In this document: positions 1-13,065 of the stretch, piece after piece
How positions within the stretch are numbered: position 1 is the stretch's first letter
Layout of the letters: the number at the start of each line of letters is the position of its first letter
Source: Boletus sp. NGJ
Lineage: Eukaryota > Basidiomycota > Agaricomycetes > Boletales > Boletaceae
DNA length: 64,000 nucleotides
Reading direction: 5' to 3'
Assembly: GCA_019096195.1 (NCBI GenBank)
Contig: JAGTXK010000120.1
Location: forward strand, 80,329 to 144,328
Translations under genes and position numbers: made by a program
Notes under the pieces: generated by a model
The model's database searches: none
What the model was told of the DNA's origin: nothing
What the model saw: the letters and a program-made list of their open reading frames with translations, nothing else

Positions 1-1453
1 CATAACTTGCCTGCACATGATCCCAGTTTTGCATCGTAAGCGCATTCATTTGGTCAATAACTAGAACCTCAACCGACGACAAAAAATCGGAGCTCCTGCG
101 ATAAATATCAAGGATTATGTTCCGCTCTGGCATGCCGCGGAGTTGAATGGGAGCTCACTTTTGCTTTTCAATGGACATTCTTAGTCCCAAAGGACTTGCA
201 AGGATTAAGTCACAATTATAAAAACCAGAGAAAAGCTTCACGCTCTTCCTGGTCATCTTGATTCCGAGCCTAAAGCTATCGTCCACATTCCCTTTGAACA
301 TCTCCACGTGATCTGGGGGATATGTACCAGGCGGTGCGGTAGCAAGTTTATCTACTGCATCGGGAGGCAAACTGTATTCCCCTAGGAAACGGGAGTGGTT
401 TTCGATTTGAAAGGATGGAGAGGTGGTATGGGTGGTCAAAGCGTTCAGCCAAGCAAGCGCGGAGGAGCGGAAGGGAAGGAGGAAGAGAATGGATGGGCGA
501 GTGAAACCTTGGTCTTGAACATCTTCTGGAAGATCAGAGGAAGTTGACTGGGCATGCGAGATACGGTCGTTGTTTTTCAACACGCGGCGGCGTTTTCTAA
601 ACGAACTTCAGCATTGCATGCTGGGTAAGTTGGAAGACTTACTTGGTTACATGGTCAAGGGCATGCAGTGCAATTACCTCACGAATGCATTGATGATGTT
701 CGAGGGTAACGCAGGTATGGTAGAGATCAAGGTGAGCAGAAAGAACAGAGAGTAGGTCGCCCTGAATCTGAGTGTGTTCTGCTTCAAAGTAAGAGGAGGG
801 TGATAGAATGAGAACCTGGGTGATAGTACCTGCTGGTTGCTTGGCCTGACGAGCTTCGAAAGGATCGAGCAGACGTTCCAGAACCTGTCATGATGAATAT
901 TCATGCATTGGGGAATACATGTAAACAAAAAACGTACTGCGGTCTTTCCGACGCGTTTTATCTGAGGAGGCACGGACACCTCGGGAAGCACGCTAACAAC
1001 AGCATTTAGTATCCCAATCCTCTCTCTATGTGACTTCCAATGCTTTTGATCCGCCGCTGTCCTGCCGCGCCCCGTCAAGATTTCAGGACTTGGTCCAAAG
1101 TGTTGGTCGTATGGATTGTGCACTCGTGGGGCCACGCATTCGTTTAGCTTCTTTGAAGAACAACAGCGGGGGAGGGGCTCACATGTTGGATCATTTTGAT
1201 CGCCTTGAAATTCATCTTTTTCCATATCAGTAGCATCCATATCATCGCCTGACTGAAATTTTGCCTCATTCTGGAGCTCGGAGGGTTCTGGTTCGGGCCG
1301 TGGCCCAGCGGCGGTGGAGTTGAGGTATCTGCGCTTGTTCAGCTTCTCTCGCGGGTACGGATCTTCTCTTGGACGCTTTCTACTCTTGAGCGCAGAGACA
1401 TTTAAGAGTGTCAGTAAACGCGTAGTCGTGGTATTTGCATCTTCTGGATCCAT
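1..1453 (-). CDS. UTP25: UTP25 / digestive-organ-expansion-factor homologue, 3' part missing
   Basis: Nucleolar SSU-processome protein of the Utp25/DEF family, needed for 18S rRNA maturation with the U3 snoRNP (family knowledge). The start is the ATG at 1453; the first ~100 residues are charged and low-complexity. Conserved DEF motifs follow in order across several exons: NPYDQHFG, a HALDHVTK segment before an intron near 650, FKGNVDDSFRLGIK, SPLGLRM, and near 70-100 VLVIDQ followed by MQNWDH. The VLVIDQ stretch is the degenerate DEAD-box equivalent typical of this family, so ATPase activity is not expected. The gene runs off the left edge, so the C-terminal half is not here. It is divergent from TOP3 across 229 bp. 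Identification is firm; exact exon borders in the middle are less so. Confidence 0.9.
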
Positions 1454-1682
1454 GACAGAACAAGTTTAACTTCTGTCTAACTATAACTTGAACTCACTTG
1501 TAGTTGTACTCAGTTTTGTCGTGTCACGTGACACACTGACAAGACGCGTCCATGAGCCGTGAGGTGCTACAAGTTGTTCAGTGGCCCTGTCAAAGTTTCA
1601 TCCTCGTACGGTTTTATCAAACGGCCACTGCTGGTCGTTGCTTTTTACGTGGCCTACGCTCACCAGAAACAACCCCTCCTTT
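1454..1682. promoter_or_regulatory. Bidirectional UTP25/TOP3 promoter with CACGTG palindrome and MCB-like box
   Basis: The 229 bp between the two start codons must hold both core promoters. It contains a perfect 14-bp palindrome GTGTCACGTGACAC (1521-1534) centred on a CACGTG E-box, and an ACGCGT hexamer (1544-1549). ACGCGT is the MluI cell-cycle box that drives G1/S genes in yeasts, which would suit a replication/repair gene such as TOP3. CACGTG is a bHLH or Cbf1-type site. The motifs are seen directly; their use here is inference. Confidence 0.5.
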
Positions 1683-4600
1683 ATGCGTGTTCTTTGTGTC
1701 GCGGAAAAGCCTTCCATTGCAAGATCCATCAGTCAGATTCTGTCTGGTGGTCGTGTAGAGACAGTAAGTAGAAAGTAATTATCGACCTCTCCCACTTTAA
1801 ACGCCCTGCTACATACCAGCGTGCAACACAGAACCGCTTCATCAAAAACTTCGACTTCGACTACCCTCAAACAAATTCTCACTTCACAGTCACCTCTGTA
1901 TCAGGTCACCTCCTTGCTCATGATTTCCCTGACGCTTACCGTCAATGGCACTCCTGCGATCCCCTCTCCCTCTTTGATGCCCCCATACACACCATCGTAC
2001 CAACCGAGAACAAGGCAATAGAACGCAACTTGATGAATGAAGTGCGCAGTGCGCACACCTTGATGATTTGGACGGATTGTGATAGAGAGGGAGAAAACAT
2101 CGGATGGGAGATTGTGACCGTATGTCGGAAGGCGAAACCTAATATCCTGGTCAGGCGAGCCAGGTTCAGCGCCATCATACCCCAGTTCGTCTCAATTTAT
2201 CCATGTTATGTTGAGCCGGGTTACTAAATATCTTGTAGGCAAATTCACCGTGCGGCTCAGCAGCCGGTGGACCTCGACCTCGGGCAAGCCGACGCCGTCG
2301 AAGCACGCATCCTCCTAGACCTGCGTATTGGCGCAGCGTTCACTCGTATGCAAACGTTGGCCCTTCAGAATCGTCTTCCCCAGTTCCGCGAGAAGCGCGA
2401 GGTTGTTTCTTACGGTATCAAACCATTTAGAGTGTGTCCAGTGATCATCTTATATACAGATCATACCCAGGCCCCTGCCAATTCCCAACGCTAGGTTTCG
2501 TGGTGCAGAGATACAATCAAGTTAAAGCATTCACTCCCGAAGATTTCTGGTACATTATTCTCTCTCTAAACCGCCAAATCGACGGAGAAGATAAGAAAGT
2601 CGATTTCACATGGAGGCGCGGACACCTTTTTGAAGTAGACGTCGTGAATGAGATATACGAAGGTATCATGGAGAATCCACGTGCTCGAGTCACGAAAGTC
2701 ACACAAAAGAACACGAAAAAATGGTGTGTCTTCTTTTTTCGCTTTCAGTTCACCCATTTAGTTTACAGGAAACCACTGCCATTGACGACCGTCGAGCTTC
2801 AAAAGGCGGGATCACGGCTCCTCAAGCTAGCACCAAAGAAAGTTTTGGATGTATGTCAGTCCGTTACATTGGTCCGCTTGGTATCGCTCAAGGGTAGCGC
2901 CTAGATCGCCGAAAAGCTCTACCAACAGGGTTTCCTTTCATATCCTCGTACAGAAACGGATCAATATGATCCTCAATTTGACTTCATGACCCTTATAGGG
3001 AAACAGACTGTAGATCCTTCTTGGGGAGCATTCGCAACAAGGTGCGTCAGACCAATCACCCAAGATTTCCTCTCTACATTCACTTGTTTCTATGCTCACC
3101 CTATGTTCATGATGACGTAGCCTTCGACAGGGTGGCTTTACTCCACCTCGCCGAGGTAAAAATAACGATAAAGCTCATCCTCCAATTCATCCCACAGCTC
3201 ACAACGCGAATCTTGGCGGGGATGAAAAGAAAGTATATGACTTCATTACGCGGAGATTCCTTGCGAGCTGTTCGAAAGATGCCGAAGGATCAGAAACGAC
3301 AGTCGATGTGGTGTACGGTGGCGAAGAGTTTTACCTGACTGGTTCGTTTCTTGCTGACTCCCAAGTGGTCAAAAGGCTCACGACTATTGACATCACAGGC
3401 TTGATCATTTTAGCTAGGAACTATCTGGACGTATACCCCTATGACAAATGGACAGGGAAAGAGATCCCAGACTTCAGGGAGGGTGAGGAATTCAAACCCA
3501 CATCTTGCGAGAACAAGGAAGGACGGACGACCTCGCCTACCTTATTGACTGAAGCTGACCTTGTCACACTTATGGACAAGAATGGGATTGGTGAGTCCCT
3601 TCGGTGCGATTAATAACATGATTGAACATCACCTTCGACGATGTAGGGACGGATGCAACAATTGCACAACACATTCAAACTATCGTAGACCGAGAATACG
3701 TGATTGAGCGGATGGATGGTGCAACGAAGCATCTACTTCCTTCAACGCTTGGTATCGGCCTGGTCGAAGGGTACAACCAGATTGGATTCGACAGAAGTTT
3801 GTCAAAGCCACAGCTGAGACGTGAGGTATGCATATTGTTACCATGTATTATTTTCTCTGCTCCACAACCTTCTGTCCGGCGGCTCTACTTGATGCATGCA
3901 GTGTGACTTAGCAGCGATGAATGGCCCCATCTCTGATAAATTTTTTGACAGACGGAGCGGAGCATGGTTCAGGTGTGTGAAGGCGCCAAAACCAAGAATG
4001 AAATGCTCGTGCAGAGCATTGAGCAGTACAAGGACATGTATGTCATGGCCAAGAGGGAGTTTGACAAAGTCATCGAGGTGATTCTACTTGCGTTGTTGTT
4101 CCTCCTTCCGAGTGACATAACTGTGCTCCAGAGTGTGCGACGATACATTGAAGGAGCTGGGGGACGCAATGCAAGGAACGACGAAGGAAACGGCGGCCCA
4201 GGTAGAGGGGGTGGTGGCGGCGCACCGCGAGGCAGAGGAGGACGAGGGAATCACCGAGGAGACAGTGATGATGGTGATGGCGCGCCGGGTGGCCACAGTC
4301 GCGGGCATGGTGTAGCCCCTCGTGCACCACGGAGGCCACCCCCTCCGCCCAGTAATGTTGACGGTAAGCTATACTCGTTATCGCTGCCAGAAGTTGCCGA
4401 CTCTAGTTATCCTAGACATCGGCCCACCACAATCGCGGCAGGAAACAGCGCCTCGGGCTGGCCTTTCGAACTGCTCTTCGTCAAGCCAAATGCCCAAATG
4501 TGACTGTGGAATTCCCGCAAGCAAGAAACGAGTGACACAGAAGTCAGCTCGTGAAGGCAAGCAATTCTATGCATGTCTTCAAAACGCCTGTGGATTCTTC

Positions 4601-5661
4601 AAGTGGATCGAGGGTGAGCATGATAGAGAAGGTCAGGATGGCACAGGACCTACACCACTCATACCTGCGAAGCGCGCCATTGGTGCTAGTCGTTCAGTAA
4701 GTGGTATCCATCTCAGTATCGAAATCCCAGAATGCAAATCGGATGTGATCAGGATCAAGCCGTGACGCCAGCGCGTCAATGTAGGTGCAAAGAGGACGCC
4801 GTTCAACGTACGGTTACAAAGGAGGGGGTCAATAAAGGGCGTCTTTTTTGGGGGTGTGCAAAAGGCAAGGAAGAAGGATGTGGTTTCTTTGAGTGGGATG
4901 ATGAGCCCACTAAGTCACCTGGATCGGGACCCCCAACGTCAAAGTCGGCACGAACAGTTAGCCACAACGACCCACCTTCCAGTGGAAAGTGCTTCAAGGC
5001 GGGTAATAATCAAGAGTGGATTCCGTTGACTGACGAGTTACTATTTGGCAGTGCGACCAAGAGGGGCATTGGGCTTCTGGTAAGTTATCTTATTTGAAGA
5101 TCCATGACGTACTATTGAGCGATGAATTTGGTCACTTAAACCTCAGCATGCCCAAATGGTGGGATGCCGAACAGGTCCACAAGCCATGAAGCATCAAGAC
5201 CCGATAACACATCAGCAGCGTGTTTCAAGTGCGGAGATAGTGGCCACTTTCGTAGTGGTAATGTATTTGATCCCTTCAAAATTTCCTAAAAGTAAACCCA
5301 AATTCTTGAACAGCTTGTCCTGGTGCGGTGGCCATGCGTCCAGCTTCTAGAGCCACAGGAACTAAAACGCGGGCCGGAGGTGATGCTTTGGCAGGTGACC
5401 AGTGTTTTAAATGCGGTCAGACAGGGCATTGGACATCAGGTATTTGATACTTCTATTCCTCTAGGATATACGAGTTGATTGGTGGATGAAGACTGTCCAG
5501 ATAACGGTGCACCGTCCAAGCGTCCTAGATCGTCTTCAACAAGGGGGGGAAAGGCACCTCGCGCGCGAGGTGGAAGTACCCGCAGTACAGGGGCTAAGCG
5601 AGGAGGCAAGAAGAATGTAAAGACCAAGGGTGGAACATTCGGTGCCCCTGATGATTTCTAG
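1683..5661 (+). CDS. TOP3: DNA topoisomerase III (type IA) with RGG, two GRF and three CCHC zinc modules
   Basis: Type IA topoisomerase that passes single strands and, with a RecQ helicase and Rmi1, dissolves double Holliday junctions. The Toprim domain opens with MRVLCVAEKPS and contains the acidic DCDREGEN motif. The catalytic tyrosine lies in SYPRTET near 2937-2955, and HPPIHPT follows. After the core comes an Arg/Gly-rich linker (about 4150-4330), two GRF zinc fingers (CDCGIPASKKR..FFKW near 4500-4610 and CRCKEDAVQR..FFEW near 4780-4900), three CCHC knuckles (CFKCDQEGHWASAC, CFKCGDSGHFRSAC, CFKCGQTGHWTSDC) and a basic tail. Budding yeast Top3 lacks this tail; animal TOP3A has a similar one. 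There are more than a dozen introns, one apparently GC-AG. The core reads without breaks. Confidence 0.95.
4999..5051 (+). other. GC-AG intron in TOP3
   Basis: Splicing AAG|GCGGGT...GGCAG|TGC joins TGC-TTC-AAG to TGC-GAC, rebuilding a perfect CCHC knuckle (CFKCDQEGHWASAC) in frame with two more knuckles. Using the GT four bases downstream shifts the frame and meets a TGA in the next exon. The intron is 53 bp. Confidence 0.75.
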
Positions 5662-6224
5662 TGATTCCATTCAGTCTTGCAATGCTTGGTAGAGTAACTT
5701 TTACCTAGTTACCTGGCCTCTACTGCCTATTTCATACCAGTTAAAACCAAAGCTATGTGTTGGCTTCAACCCTCGGGGGGAATGAAGACACCATAAGATG
5801 CTGACTGAATACAATTATGATCATGTGTGGCGAAGGATATTACTAGGTCGCATGATGATGGTGGGCAAATTATCGATTTCACATCATGACCTCGATCCGA
5901 CACCAACCAGTGGCCGGTGCTAGTAACTAGTATATAGATTCATGCATTGGAGTTCATCTCGTGCGCTTCAGATGAGGCTACAAGTCAATTGGATGTCACT
6001 GTACGATACCCACCGCAGGCAGTAAAGTATCTAAGTTCTCGTACTACCATTCGTAGTGCTGCCGAAACTGGAATGAATTCCGACACTGCCATATATGAGG
6101 CTAACGTTATGGTTTACCATGCAAGGGTATAGTGGGGAGCGAATGAGTGACAGCCAGTGCGCCACGCTGGCCAGTTTTCTGCATCTTCTTACTCTCCTTT
6201 GCATTTTCAACGTTGCGGACGGAT
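5662..6224. other. Intergenic: TOP3 3' end and MFS transporter promoter
   Basis: There are 563 bp without a supportable gene. A 61-codon frame at 5947-6132 has no recognisable features. A TATA-like TATATAG lies near 5932-5938, roughly 290 bp before the transporter ATG, probably too far to be its core element. Nothing else stands out. Confidence 0.5.
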
Positions 6225-8475
6225 ATGCCTCCCTCGACCAAGGAAAGTGTAGATGCGGACGCTATCAACAATGAAAAGGATTTTGCCGTCGTCGACGATG
6301 CTAAAGACGTCGTGGGACTCAGCTCTGTAGAGCGCGCTAGGCTGCTGCGGAAAATAGACTGGTATCTCCTGCCTCTAGTTTCCTTGCTATACCTTCTTTC
6401 CTTCCTGTGAGCTACCACGAGCGTCTAGCCGACTTGGGTCTGACCGGCGTTTTACTCTCCAGCGATCGCTCAAATGTCGGCAAGTCTCATACTACATCTT
6501 CATGTCGGGTCAAAGGCCTTATGCCATCTTCCAGGCAATGCTAAAGTCGCGGGTATGTCGACTGACCTAGACCTCGTTGGACTCAGGTATAACACTGCTG
6601 CTGCTATTTTCTTCGTGCGGTTTTCTTTACTTGCACTCTGAAACTTGAATCGTGACAAATGCTGCCTCAGGTTCTATACAGTCTCGCGGAAGTCCCGTCG
6701 TGAGTTGAAGCGGTACACTTTGATTCTGTGCCGCAGATAACCTTCGCGTAGAAATATCATCCTTAAGTTATTCCGACCTTCCCGATGGAGTACGATGATC
6801 ATTCTTCTCCGTGGCTTTTCCCCTCTGACCTGACTTGCGATTGTAGTACCTACGATTATGGTTGCATGGGGTCTGATCATGACCCTTATGTGCCTTGTGA
6901 ATACTTATCAAGGGCTACTTGCGTAGGGGTTCGACAAACTTGCGGCTCATCTTACTGACGTTGGTATCCATGTCATGTAGCGCACGAGTTTTCCTCGGTC
7001 TCACAGAAGCTGGATTGTTCCCGGGTGTGACTTATTACATTTCATTGTGGTATCCGCGTGCAGATCGGGCAATGCGTATTGCCATATTCTTCTCTGCTGC
7101 AACCGTCGCGGGTGCTTTTGGTGGCATTCTTGCGTGAGTATTCATTCCGAACCGTGCAACATGTCACTTACCCGCTAAAAGCTACGCTATCGAAAAAATG
7201 GATGGGTATGCGATGTTTTTAAAGAAGAATGTTTTCTGTTTCGGAGCTTATTTCCCTCTGGCAGGATTGGTAACCTTCATGGCTGGCAGTGGATTGTGAG
7301 CAATCTTCAAAAAATTGTGTTATGCAATATACTCACTTAAGGTGGTTAGTTCTGCCTAGAAGGACTTGGTGAGTCTCCAGTTCAGCGCGAGGTGAGAATG
7401 ATTGAACTTATATTTCTACAGTTACGGTCATCGTAGCCTTTGGAGCATTCTTCTTCATGCACGATGTGCGCAACAATGTCTACCCGGTTCCGTATAGATG
7501 CTTATCGTTCCATGTTTAGTACCCAGAGACCGCATCGTTCTTGACTGAGACTGAAAGACGCAATATCATTGAGTTGTTGAAGAATGACTCGCAAAACCTT
7601 GCGACGCACTACGACTTCGAATTCGTTCTACAGGCCCTCAAGGACTATAAAACTTACATTCAAATCGGTATATACATTGGGTATGTAAACCGCACTATCT
7701 TGCGTCGGGTGACCACTCTGACTTGACGTTTACACGGACTGCTAGTTTGCTCGTCCCTGTTTATGCAATCGCTCTTTTCACCCCTACAATCATTAATGAA
7801 CTTGGTTTCTCTGCTGCTGATGCACAGTTGCTTTCTGTCCCTCCCTTCGTCGCGGGTTGTGTATGTACCATTCTTGTTGGGATCTACTCCGACATTCACA
7901 AACTCCGTGGGCCGTACGTGATCGCTGGGGCGTTTGTTTCCTTGGTGGGGTATATTATCCTATACACCCAAACGAGCGCTGGTGCTTCGTATGCCGGCGC
8001 TCTCCTCGCTGCGGTCGGTGTATTTCCGACCATTGCTGTTGACCTCGCATGGGCTGGCTCAAATGCCGGAGGGGATATGAAACGTGGCGTCGTCATTGCC
8101 ATGGTCATTGGATTAGGAAATCTAGGAGGGTAAGCCACGTGTTTCAGTCCAGCATGAATTTACAATCTAAAGGAATGGCAATAGGATCTGTTCATCCTTT
8201 ATATACCTTGATCCTCCAAGGTTCCACGTTGGCCATGGGACAATCATGGGTTGGCTAAGCTTCTCGTGCGCCTCTATTTAATGACCACCATTATTTGTTT
8301 GCTAACTTCCAACTTGATGATCAGTATACTCCTGTCTGCTTTTGCAATGTGGGATTACAACAGAATCAACAAGCAGAAGGAGGAGCTGTGTCGCGAGCGT
8401 GGGATTACTGAGGATCGCAAGGATGAGTTTCGAAACATGGGGGACCAAAGTCCTCTGTTCAGATATACCCTTTAG
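6225..8475 (+). CDS. MFS transporter, allantoate permease (DAL5/ACS) family
   Basis: Plasma-membrane major facilitator of the anion:cation symporter (DAL5-like) group, which imports organic anions such as allantoate, nicotinate or vitamins; the substrate cannot be read from sequence. After a ~45-residue acidic N-terminus comes TM1 (WYLLPLVSLLYLLSFL) and the family motif DRSNVGNAK. Then follow SLAEVPSN, LFRPSRW, the TM4-5 region ARVFLGLTEAGLFPG with SLWYPRADRAMR, a central loop with YPETASFLTETER, and the second six-helix half ending in WDYNRINKQKEEL. About fourteen exons splice cleanly, several only 17-24 nt long (for example 6463-6479). One intron uses a GC donor. The C-terminal stop is at 8473. 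The reading frame is intact once introns are removed. Confidence 0.9.
6480..6534 (+). other. GC-AG intron in the MFS transporter
   Basis: TCG|GCAAGT...CCAG|GCAATG restores DRSNVGNAKVAGM, the family signature, in frame. The donor matches the GCAAGT consensus for GC-AG introns. The GT four bases later gives a shifted, non-conserved reading. The intron is 55 bp and follows a 17-nt exon. Confidence 0.85.
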
Positions 8476-8636
8476 TTTAACTTGACGTTTGGGTCGAGTT
8501 CTCGAGTACAAACATAGCCAAAGTCAGCCTGTTTACAAAATATTTTAGTACTGACTTACCACACTCCTTACAACCTGTCAAGCTTGATATTTTCTGCGAC
8601 CGTCGACGTTCTTCGCTTGGGTGGACGAGTTTCGGT

Positions 8637-11600
8637 ATGCATTTGTACAATTTGACGCTGCAACCTCCAACGGCTGCAACGCAGGCAATCGTCGGTAACT
8701 TTTCAGGCGCTCGCACGCAGGAAATCATAGTTGCGCACGGCACCCGTCTTGAGCTTTTGCGACCCGATGTCCAGACAGGAAAACTATCCACGGTCATCAC
8801 ATCAGATGTTTTTGGTTCGATACGTTCACTGGCGGCTTTCCGGTTGACAGGTAGTACCAAGGGTGAGCGCCTCGTACGTATCCACTTTTTTTTGCTGAAA
8901 TCTCATCTCTGCTTCGTTCCCAGACTACGCCATAGTAGGGTCCGACTCAGGGCGAATTGTTATCTTGGACTATGACCCCAAAACAAGCAGTTTCGTCAAG
9001 TTACATCAGGAAACCTTTGGAAAGTCTGGCGCGCGACGAATCGTTCCTGGTCAATACCTTGCCACTGATCCCAAGGGCCGCAGTGTCATGATTTCCGCGA
9101 TCGAGAAGGCAAAACTCGTGTATATCCTAAACCGGGATGCTGCGGCCAACTTAACAATCTCGTCGCCATTGGAAGCACACAAGAACAACGCGATTATACA
9201 CCACATCGTTGGTCTTGACGTTGGGTTTGAAAACCCCTTGTTTGCAGCACTGGAGGTCGACTACACGGAGTCTGATCAGGACCCCACTGGGGAGGCCTTC
9301 AACAATGCTGAGAAAGTGTGCATTCCACAACTTTTCCCCTTTCACGACACTTACTTGTGCGATTCTCATCCAGATGCTAACTTATTATGAGCTAGACCTG
9401 GGCCTCAATCATGTAGTTCGGAAATGGAGTGAGCCCACTGATCCGCGCGCAAATCTCCTCGTTCAAGTCCCTGGAGGCCAAGTAGCGTCAACCGATCGAT
9501 TTGATGGGCCTTCCGGAGTCCTCGTTTGTTGTGAAGACCACATTATATATCGGCACATGGACAAACCGCAACATCGCGTTCCCATTCCGCGGCGAAGACA
9601 TCCACTTGAGGATCCATCACGAGGTGTCATAATCATTGCTGCCGTTATGCACAAGATGAAGGTTTGTTGCCTCGTGATTCAACATCCTTAGGTCCTCAAC
9701 GTGTATATCGTTTAGGGCGCTTTTTTCTTCCTCCTTCAAAGTGAAGATGGGGACCTGTTCAAAGTTACCATAGACCATGAAGAAGACGAAGTCCGGGCAT
9801 TAAAAATCAAGTATTTTGACACTGTACCTGTGGCTAGCAGCCTCTGCATCCTTAAATCCGGTTTTCTTTTCGTTGCTTCTGAGTTTGGTAATCAGTAAGT
9901 TTATGCACCTGTACTTTAATTGACGACTCATCTCCGCGTAGTTATCTTTACCAGTTCCAAAAGTTGGGTGATGATGACAACGAGCCTGAGTTCAGTTCGA
10001 CATCTTACGCCACGTTCGGCATGGCTGATCCGACTTCCTCATTGCCACACGCCCATTTCCGGCCCCGCCCTCTGGATAACTTGGCCCTTGCCGATGAGGC
10101 AGAATCCTTGGATCCTATATTGGACTCGAAGGTAATGAACATTCTGCCGAACTCGGATACCCCCCAAATTTTGGCGGCCTGCGGTCGAGGCGCGCGCAGT
10201 TCGTTCCGGATGCTCCGTCACGGTCTCGATGTAGAAGAGTCTGTCAGCTCCGAGCTTCCAGGCATTCCGAATGCCGTGTGGACAACTAAACAACGTGAAG
10301 AGGGTACGTAATTGCTTAAGTCTATCAACTGCATCGAATTTACCTCTTCATAGACGAGTTTGATTCATATATCATTCTCTCGTTCGTAAACGGTACACTA
10401 GTCCTGTCCATTGGCGAGACAATTGAAGAAGTTCAGGACACTGGCTTCCTTTCATCAGCCCCAACGCTCGCAGTGCAACAAATTGGCGCAGACGCACTTC
10501 TCCAAGTCCACCCCCATGGGATTCGGCACGTCTTAGCGGATCGACGTGTCAATGAGTGGCGTGTTCCTGATCGCAGGACTATTGTTGCGGCGGCGACGAA
10601 CAAGCGACAAGTAGTGGTTGCGCTGAGCTCTGCAGAGCTAGTCTACTTCGAACTTGACTTGGACGGTCAGCTTAACGAATATCAGGATAGGAAGGCAATG
10701 GGATCAACAGTCCTCGCACTGAGCATTGCAGAAGTTCCTGAAGGTCGTCAGCGAACGCCTTTCTTGGTGTGTCAAATGAAACTTTGTGCCTTACAATTGC
10801 TGCAATTCTTGTGCTCATACAGGCCGTTGGGTGCGAGGATCAAACCGTTCGTATCATCTCGTTGGATCCTGAAAGCACCTTGGAGACTCTCAGCTTACAA
10901 GCATTGACTGCACCACCGTCCGCCATCTGCATAGCCGACATGTTAGATGCAAGCATTAACAAGACTCAGCCAACGATGTTTGTCAACATTGGCTTGCAAA
11001 ATGGCGTTCTCCTTCGGACAGTTCTGGATCCCTTGAATGGTCAGCTTACTGATACACGCACACGGTCGGTCCTGGTGTTAGATCAACTTGTCAACTTTCT
11101 AATCCCCCCACAGTTTCTTGGGGACGCGCCCTATCAAGCTCATTCGGGTCCAGATACAAAAAAATCCTGCCATCCTTGCGCTTTCATCACGGTCTTGGAT
11201 TAATTACACGCATCAAAATCTCATGCACTTCACCCCTCTGATTTTTGAGAACCTCGACTACGCTTGGAGTTTTTCTGCAGAACTTAGTCCAGAGGGATTG
11301 ATCGGTATCACGGGAAGTGTTCTTCGGTGAGTATCCATTCTTTTTAGTCGAGTCCAAGATGCAAACGGAGATTCGGATGATACCTCTGAAGAGAGTGCCG
11401 AAAATACCAATTGTTCCTGCTGAGATGTTGATTCCCCCTTCTGAGTAACAATGACCACTAATATATATTATCTCCGCCAGCATTTTCCAGATACCAAAGC
11501 TCGGCATGATGCTTAAGCAAGACTCCATCTCGCTCTCGTACACGCCTCGCAAGTTCATATCTCATCCAACGAATCGCTACCTCTATCTTATAGAAGGCGA

Positions 11601-12953
11601 CCATCGTGTCATGGGCGAAGAAGCAATCAACAAGCGTCTGCAACAACTCGTGAGTGACCCATACTCGTTCAGTGTTATGGTTCTATGTTTCTCGTAGAGC
11701 GAAGCCGGCAAGATGATCGATCGGGAGATGCTTGAGCTCCCCGCTGAAACTTTTGGCCGATGTAAGGCACCCGCGGGAACATGGGCTTCGGCTATACGAA
11801 TTATTGATCCAGTGGAGGCATGTAGATCCCTGTTAAGTCAGCACCTTCTTACTCAACGAATTACAGTCAAAGACTGTCTCCCTGATTCACTTGGACAACA
11901 ACGAAGCAGCGTTCTCTCTAGCCGTTGTCCCGTTCGCTACTCGAGGAGGGGAGCTGCACCTTATCGTTGGCACAGCATCTAACACGTTCCTTGCACCACG
12001 ATCATGCTCAAGTGGTTTCTTGCGAACATACAAATTTATTGAGGATGGCGCAGGTTTGGAGCTTGTGCATAAAACTGAAACGGATGACGTGCCTCTGGCC
12101 GTCATGGCTTTCCAAGGACGACTTGTAGCAGGCGTAGGCCAAGCGCTCCGCATTTACGAGATTGGCAAGAAAAAGCTTCTTCGCAAGGCTGAAAACAAGG
12201 TTTGGCTCGCTTACTCAAGACTGCTTCGTGACCTGACGTGATATGTAGACATTCTCATCCGCTATTGTCACACTCAACACACAAGGTTCCAGGATGCTTG
12301 TCGGTGACATGCAAGATTCAATATTTTTCGTTGCCTATAAAGCACCAGAAAACCGGCTTCTCATCTTTGCCGACGATATGCAACCACGATGGATCGTTTC
12401 ATCGACAATGGTTGATTACTGTACTGTCGCAGCAAGTGATCGGTTCGGGAACATATTCGTGAACCGCCTCGACGCCAAAGTTTCAGATCAAGTGGACGAC
12501 GATCCCACTGGAGCTGGCATACTGCATGAGAAAGGCCAGTTCATGGGTGCTCCACACAAGACGAAGATGATCTGCCACTTCCACGTTGGTGACCTTGTGA
12601 CGTCAATACACAGGGTATCGTTGGTTGCGGGTGGACGAGAGGTACTTTTGTACACTGGTTTGCACGGCACCATCGGGATACTTGTGCCCTTCGTGTCAAA
12701 GGAGGATGTGGATTTCATCTCGACACTGGAGCAGCACATGAGAACAGAGCAGGGCAGCCTAGTCGGACGTGATCATCTTGCATGGAGGGGATACTATGTA
12801 CCCGTGAAAGCCGTTGTGGATGGGGACCTCTGCGAGACATACGCTCGGCTACCTGGATCAAAACAGAGCGCTATTGCCGGTGAGCTGGATCGGACTGTCG
12901 GGGAGGTGTTGAAGAAGCTGGAGCAGCTGAGAATTACTGCGAGTGGTTTCTGA
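8637..12953 (+). CDS. RSE1: Splicing factor 3b subunit 3 (SF3B3/RSE1)
   Basis: Large beta-propeller subunit of the U2 snRNP SF3b complex that helps recognise the branch point (DDB1/CPSF-A superfamily). The protein starts [12 protein letters not shown] and reads colinearly with SF3B3 through the three propellers: [14 protein letters not shown], the insert [40 protein letters not shown] and [17 protein letters not shown]. It ends with the C-terminal helical domain [11 protein letters not shown] and [15 protein letters not shown]. Length is about 1,200 residues, normal for the family. Introns are short and all GT-AG where checked, and no frame breaks were found. The stop is only 112 bp from the next start (Ohr), so promoters and terminators here are very compact. 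Confidence 0.97.
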
Positions 12954-13065
12954 GTCGACTCATGCCTCAGTGTTTCTTGTCGTCCCATCTTACAATGTGC
13001 TGTACTTTATGATGTTGTCGTGTCCCAGTTCCATATGTTCCTAATCTCGCACATTCAACACTGAA

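Noticed and set aside
4130-4315. Alternative frame after the TOP3 core (DDTLKELGDAM)
   Set aside because: It stops at 4315, whereas the RGG frame continues into the GRF fingers.
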